From NCBI GenBank assembly GCA_036504875.1, contig DASXUK010000020.1, forward strand, positions 20,165 through 84,164: DNA of 64,000 nucleotides, given 5' to 3'. A model generated the notes under the pieces. It worked only from the letters and a program-made list of their open reading frames with translations. It searched no databases and was not told the origin of the DNA. Numbering within the stretch: the stretch's first letter is position 1; each line of letters begins with the position of its first letter. Below are positions 61,270-64,000 of the stretch, in pieces. The DNA is from JACPFJ01 sp036504875 (GTDB taxonomy: Bacteria > Desulfobacterota > Desulfuromonadia > Geobacterales > Pseudopelobacteraceae). The position numbers and the translations under genes are program-made.

Positions 61270-61806
61270 CTACGCGGGCTGAACAGAATCAGAAACCAGC
61301 AGCGCCTCAACTATCGTTAGTCGATCAGGCAAGTTGCCCTCGGATTCTTTTTGGGAAAGGAACAACGCATTAACTGCTACCAACACTGAATTCAGACGAT
61401 CCAGATCAATCACAACCGATCCCGGTAATGACTCGCATTGTTCAAGATTGAGCGGACAGCAATCCACCTGTTGTTGATCATTTTCAGTGTACTGAATAGG
61501 GAAACCATGGGTGCGACAGATAATAGGCCGGGCAGCATACAACAGACAGCGGTGATTGTACAAAAGCGGGCAGCGCTCTCCGGCGGCGTGTTCCTTAATA
61601 AAATTGCGGACAAAGATGGACTCTTCATCAGGAAGCGAATCAAGGGCTGTTCTGAGGGCAGCGGCTTCTACCGGAAATACTGTTATTGATGTGCAGCAAG
61701 CACTGCAGCCGTCCCGGCAGGTTATCTCTTCAACCAGGGCATTAGTTATTCCGTTGCAGAGGCTGTCTACACGTTCCACAAGTTGACGATAATTTTTAAG
61801 ATGCAT
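61270..61806 (-). CDS. YkgJ-family Cys-cluster protein
   Basis: This 178-residue protein has CRDGCSACCTSITVFPVEAA, CPLLYNHRCLLYAARPIICR and THGFP, the pattern of the YkgJ (CxxxCxxCC) family, thought to bind zinc or an Fe-S cluster. The function is unknown. There is no clear ribosome site before the ATG. Confidence 0.85.
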   Translation of the reverse strand: MHLKNYRQLVERVDSLCNGITNALVEEITCRDGCSACCTSITVFPVEAAALRTALDSLPDEESIFVRNFIKEHAAGERCPLLYNHRCLLYAARPIICRTHGFPIQYTENDQQQVDCCPLNLEQCESLPGSVVIDLDRLNSVLVAVNALFLSQKESEGNLPDRLTIVEALLVSDSVQPA

Positions 61807-61986
61807 GTTATGTTATTAACACAAAATGGACTTAAATAACAGCTTGTCCGGCAGAACCTGTCTGGTCACGATCCGGTTCGGTTCTGGTCTTGTTTCAGTC
61901 GTATTGTGTTGTATGATTTTAAAATAAACTAAAGGGAGTGGCTCATTAAATACACACACAGCAAAACCACTGGATCGAGGCCTTAA

Positions 61987-62388
61987 ATGGGACCACAATC
62001 AAAATCCCAACTAGCTATTTTGATTGTAGAAGATGAGCAAGATGCCTTGGCTACTCTGTCTATGATGGTTAAAATGAAATTTCCGGAACTGAAGATTTAT
62101 TTGGCGGAGAATGGCAAAATTGGTGTGGAAATTTTTAAGAAATATCTGCCGGAGATAGTGCTAACGGATGTTAACATGCCGGTAAAAAATGGTATTGAGA
62201 TGGCCGCTGAAATTAAGGAGATAAAAAAAGACACCAAGTTTATAGTTTTGACGGCCTACAATGAGAAGATTTTCTTTCAAAAATTTAAAGCAATCGGATT
62301 CAGCAGCTACCTGTTAAAACCGCTCGAATTTAAGAAACTTTTTGTAGAAATAAATAAATGTATAGCTGAAATCATGTCTACAGCCTGA
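61987..62388 (+). CDS. single-domain response regulator (CheY-like)
   Basis: This 133-residue protein is a receiver domain without output. The acidic pair is in ILIVEDEQDA, the phosphorylated residue is D61 in LTDVNMP, the Thr/Ser switch is T89 and the Lys is K111 in LLKPLE. No histidine kinase is in the window. GAGG precedes the ATG. Confidence 0.92.
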   Translation: MGPQSKSQLAILIVEDEQDALATLSMMVKMKFPELKIYLAENGKIGVEIFKKYLPEIVLTDVNMPVKNGIEMAAEIKEIKKDTKFIVLTAYNEKIFFQKFKAIGFSSYLLKPLEFKKLFVEINKCIAEIMSTA

Positions 62389-62536
62389 TTGCCTTAATTG
62401 TTCTAGCGACACTGTTCAGTTGGGTTAAAAGCAGACATATATTTTTGTATACCCAAAAACCCGTATATTAGTTTGACCCTCGGTGCCAGGGTAGTTAAGG
62501 TATTTCTTCAATAACAACACAAGGTTTAGGCAAAAA

Positions 62537-63844
62537 ATGTCCTTCAAATTACCCGGCAATATTTTGGATTACAACAAAAACAAAGCTATAAAAAACTGGC
62601 ATATCGAGGGGAATGGTGGGACCGGCTTTACCGGCGCAGTAGTTATACCTGCCCTGGCAGAAACTGCAACTCTGCTTGATACGCTCTGTTCGTTGGCTTT
62701 AAACCCGCCTGAAGCACTTTCACGTTTTTTGGTGCTCGTAGTTGTAAATCATCGAGAAGATACCCCACTGGCTGACAAGCTGGATAACCTGGCAAGCCTT
62801 GAGCAGTTTCAAAAAGCTGCTGTCCCTGATAATTTGCAATTTGCCTGGGTAAATGCAGCCTCTTCGGGAATGGAATTACCGAATAAAAGCGGTGGTGTCG
62901 GACTCGCTAGAAAAATCGGCCTGGACCTGGCCTTGACACGACTGGATTATGATCGGCACGATCCTATCCTGGCATGCCTGGATGCTGATACGCTCGTTCG
63001 CCCCGATTACCTGCCAACCCTACTCAGGCATTTCAAGAGCCCGGACAGCAATAGCGCTGTGATAAACTTTGTGCATCAAAAGGGAGTCACTCCGGAAGCA
63101 AACTCGGCAATAATGCGTTATGAGCTTTTTTTACGGAGCTATGTGTTGGGACTCAAAACAGCCGGGTCAATGTACGGGTTTCATACTGTGGGAAGCGCCA
63201 TGGCCTGTCGCGCCTCGGCTTATGTGAAGATTAGCGGCATGAATAGTCGCACTGCAGGTGAGGATTTTTATTTTTTACAGCAACTGGCCAAAACAGCGGG
63301 TGTAGATCAGGTAAAAGGAACTGTTATTTACCCCTCAGCGCGAGCTTCCCACCGGGTACCGTTTGGAACAGGTCGAAGCATTTCAAAATTACTTGAGGGT
63401 GATGCCGGAGCAGTGCTTTTTTACCATACAGACTGTTTTCATATCCTTGGAAGGTTTTTAAAGCTGATTAGCGATCATCTTGCAGAAGGTCCGAATTTCC
63501 TGCTAACGCAGGCTAGGGAAATATCACCACAACTGGTCAATTACCTGGATCTGGCCGGGTTTGAGGACATCTGGGAGAAGCTAAGCCGGAACAACAAAGG
63601 GAAACAAGCACTTTGGTCGGCATTTAACGGCTGGTTCGACGGGCTAAAAACCATGAAATTGATCCACCATTTATCGGCAGGTTCACTCCAACGCCGGGAA
63701 CCAGATGAAGTTATGCCTGACCTTCTGGAATGGGCCGGGTTGGCCAGAATAAGGGGATTGGAGAACCAACTGGAACTGCTCCGCAGTGTGCAGTTAGGTG
63801 AGGATTATGAGGAAAGTGCGAAGATGTTAAGTGCGGTAGGCTGA
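62537..63844 (+). CDS. glycosyltransferase family 2-like protein
   Basis: This 435-residue protein has a GT-A-like start (GAVVIPALAETATLLDTLCS) and a DxD-type motif in ACLDADTLVRPDYL near residue 150; AGEDFYFLQQLAK near 240 may give the catalytic acid. No membrane helix is evident. The substrate is unknown. It is followed, 16 bases after the stop, by what looks like the end of an IS256-family element. Confidence 0.8.
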   Translation: MSFKLPGNILDYNKNKAIKNWHIEGNGGTGFTGAVVIPALAETATLLDTLCSLALNPPEALSRFLVLVVVNHREDTPLADKLDNLASLEQFQKAAVPDNLQFAWVNAASSGMELPNKSGGVGLARKIGLDLALTRLDYDRHDPILACLDADTLVRPDYLPTLLRHFKSPDSNSAVINFVHQKGVTPEANSAIMRYELFLRSYVLGLKTAGSMYGFHTVGSAMACRASAYVKISGMNSRTAGEDFYFLQQLAKTAGVDQVKGTVIYPSARASHRVPFGTGRSISKLLEGDAGAVLFYHTDCFHILGRFLKLISDHLAEGPNFLLTQAREISPQLVNYLDLAGFEDIWEKLSRNNKGKQALWSAFNGWFDGLKTMKLIHHLSAGSLQRREPDEVMPDLLEWAGLARIRGLENQLELLRSVQLGEDYEESAKMLSAVG

Positions 63845-63860
63845 CAGCAATCCGAACCAC

Positions 63861-64000
63861 CGGTCCTGTAAATAATTTTGTGTAAATGGTTTTTTCGGTC
63901 TTTTATAAAGTAGGCATTCTGCCTTCAAAAATTATTGAGAATTGATTCAGTGCTGACTTCCAGTCTCTGATCGGCATTGTCCATTTTTTTGCAATATTCT
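63861..64000 (-). mobile_element. end of an IS256-family insertion sequence, cut by window edge
   Basis: The sequence from about 63861 contains AATTTTGTGTAAATGG, similar to the terminal inverted repeats of many IS256-family elements, and is followed inward by the end of a transposase gene on the minus strand. Target duplication cannot be seen because the other end is outside the window. Confidence 0.7.
63903..64000 (-). CDS. IS256-family transposase, C-terminal end only
   Basis: The minus-strand frame reads KKWTMPIRDWKSALNQFSII, then FEGRMPTL and a stop. This is the conserved C-terminus of IS256/mutator-type transposases. Only about 32 residues are in the window; the rest, including the DDE residues, lies to the right. 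Confidence 0.8.
   Translation of the reverse strand, partial: NIAKKWTMPIRDWKSALNQFSIIFEGRMPTL

Noticed and set aside
1..64000. CRISPR arrays, phage genes, toxin-antitoxin pairs
   Set aside because: No regularly spaced short repeats and no recognisable cas, phage or toxin proteins were seen.

Overview
The window looks like a chromosomal segment of a Geobacter-type bacterium (Desulfuromonadota). The evidence is several multiheme c-type cytochromes, a DUF3373 outer-membrane barrel of the type common in Geobacteraceae, hopanoid side-chain genes, many small secreted proteins, and a GEMM-I riboswitch of the sequence type found in Geobacter. The genus is inferred from gene content; no search was run.

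Layout. 1-3400: end of a triheme c7-like cytochrome, small secreted proteins, a DUF3108 protein and a helix-hairpin-helix protein. 3476-6998: hpnJ-hpnK, a small membrane transporter and proC. 7116-26800: almost 20 kb on the minus strand, dominated by respiration. It holds (a) a six-gene Rieske/split cytochrome b complex with 4-, 10- and 12-heme cytochromes; (b) a chemoreceptor; (c) a PsrABC/SrrABC-like molybdenum reductase; (d) a heme-bearing triple rhodanese protein; (e) an OTR-like octaheme cytochrome; (f) a DUF3373 barrel; and (g) a VKOR-thioredoxin fusion, a secreted deacetylase and a Cys-rich peptide.

27000-33400: universal stress protein and a divergent IclR regulator, polA, recO and a LysM protein. 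33383-42900: CbiM/CbiN-like transporter parts, cbiA, a TonB-like protein, a sugar-isomerase-like protein, a sodium:solute symporter set (DUF4212, SSS, DUF294-like), trmB and fabI. 42974-54000: hflX, a transpeptidase, lpxH, a UPF0158 protein, an AI-2E-family transporter, copA, a flavoprotein, tpx, a Nudix hydrolase and a Zn-dependent phospholipase C-like protein. 54000-64000: a CAU tRNA, hisI and hisG with hairpin repeats on both sides of hisG, a pseudouridine synthase, a riboswitch-controlled secreted protein, an alcohol dehydrogenase, a phosphatase, an rRNA methyltransferase, a YkgJ-type protein, a response regulator and a glycosyltransferase. The right edge enters an IS256-family element.

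How the genes may work together. The 14961-24474 block is the main candidate for a less-described system. A Tat-exported Mo enzyme with Fe-S and quinol-oxidising membrane subunits lies beside a sulfurtransferase that carries heme, an octaheme oxyanion-reductase-like cytochrome and a porin-like barrel. This is the expected parts list for respiration on sulfur or selenium compounds. The neighbouring Rieske/cytochrome b block could supply electrons to periplasmic or outer-membrane cytochromes. Substrates are inferred, not shown. Separately, the leader at 57980-58085 is a clear GEMM aptamer whose 3' strand can pair into a terminator, placing a 120-residue secreted protein under cyclic dinucleotide control.
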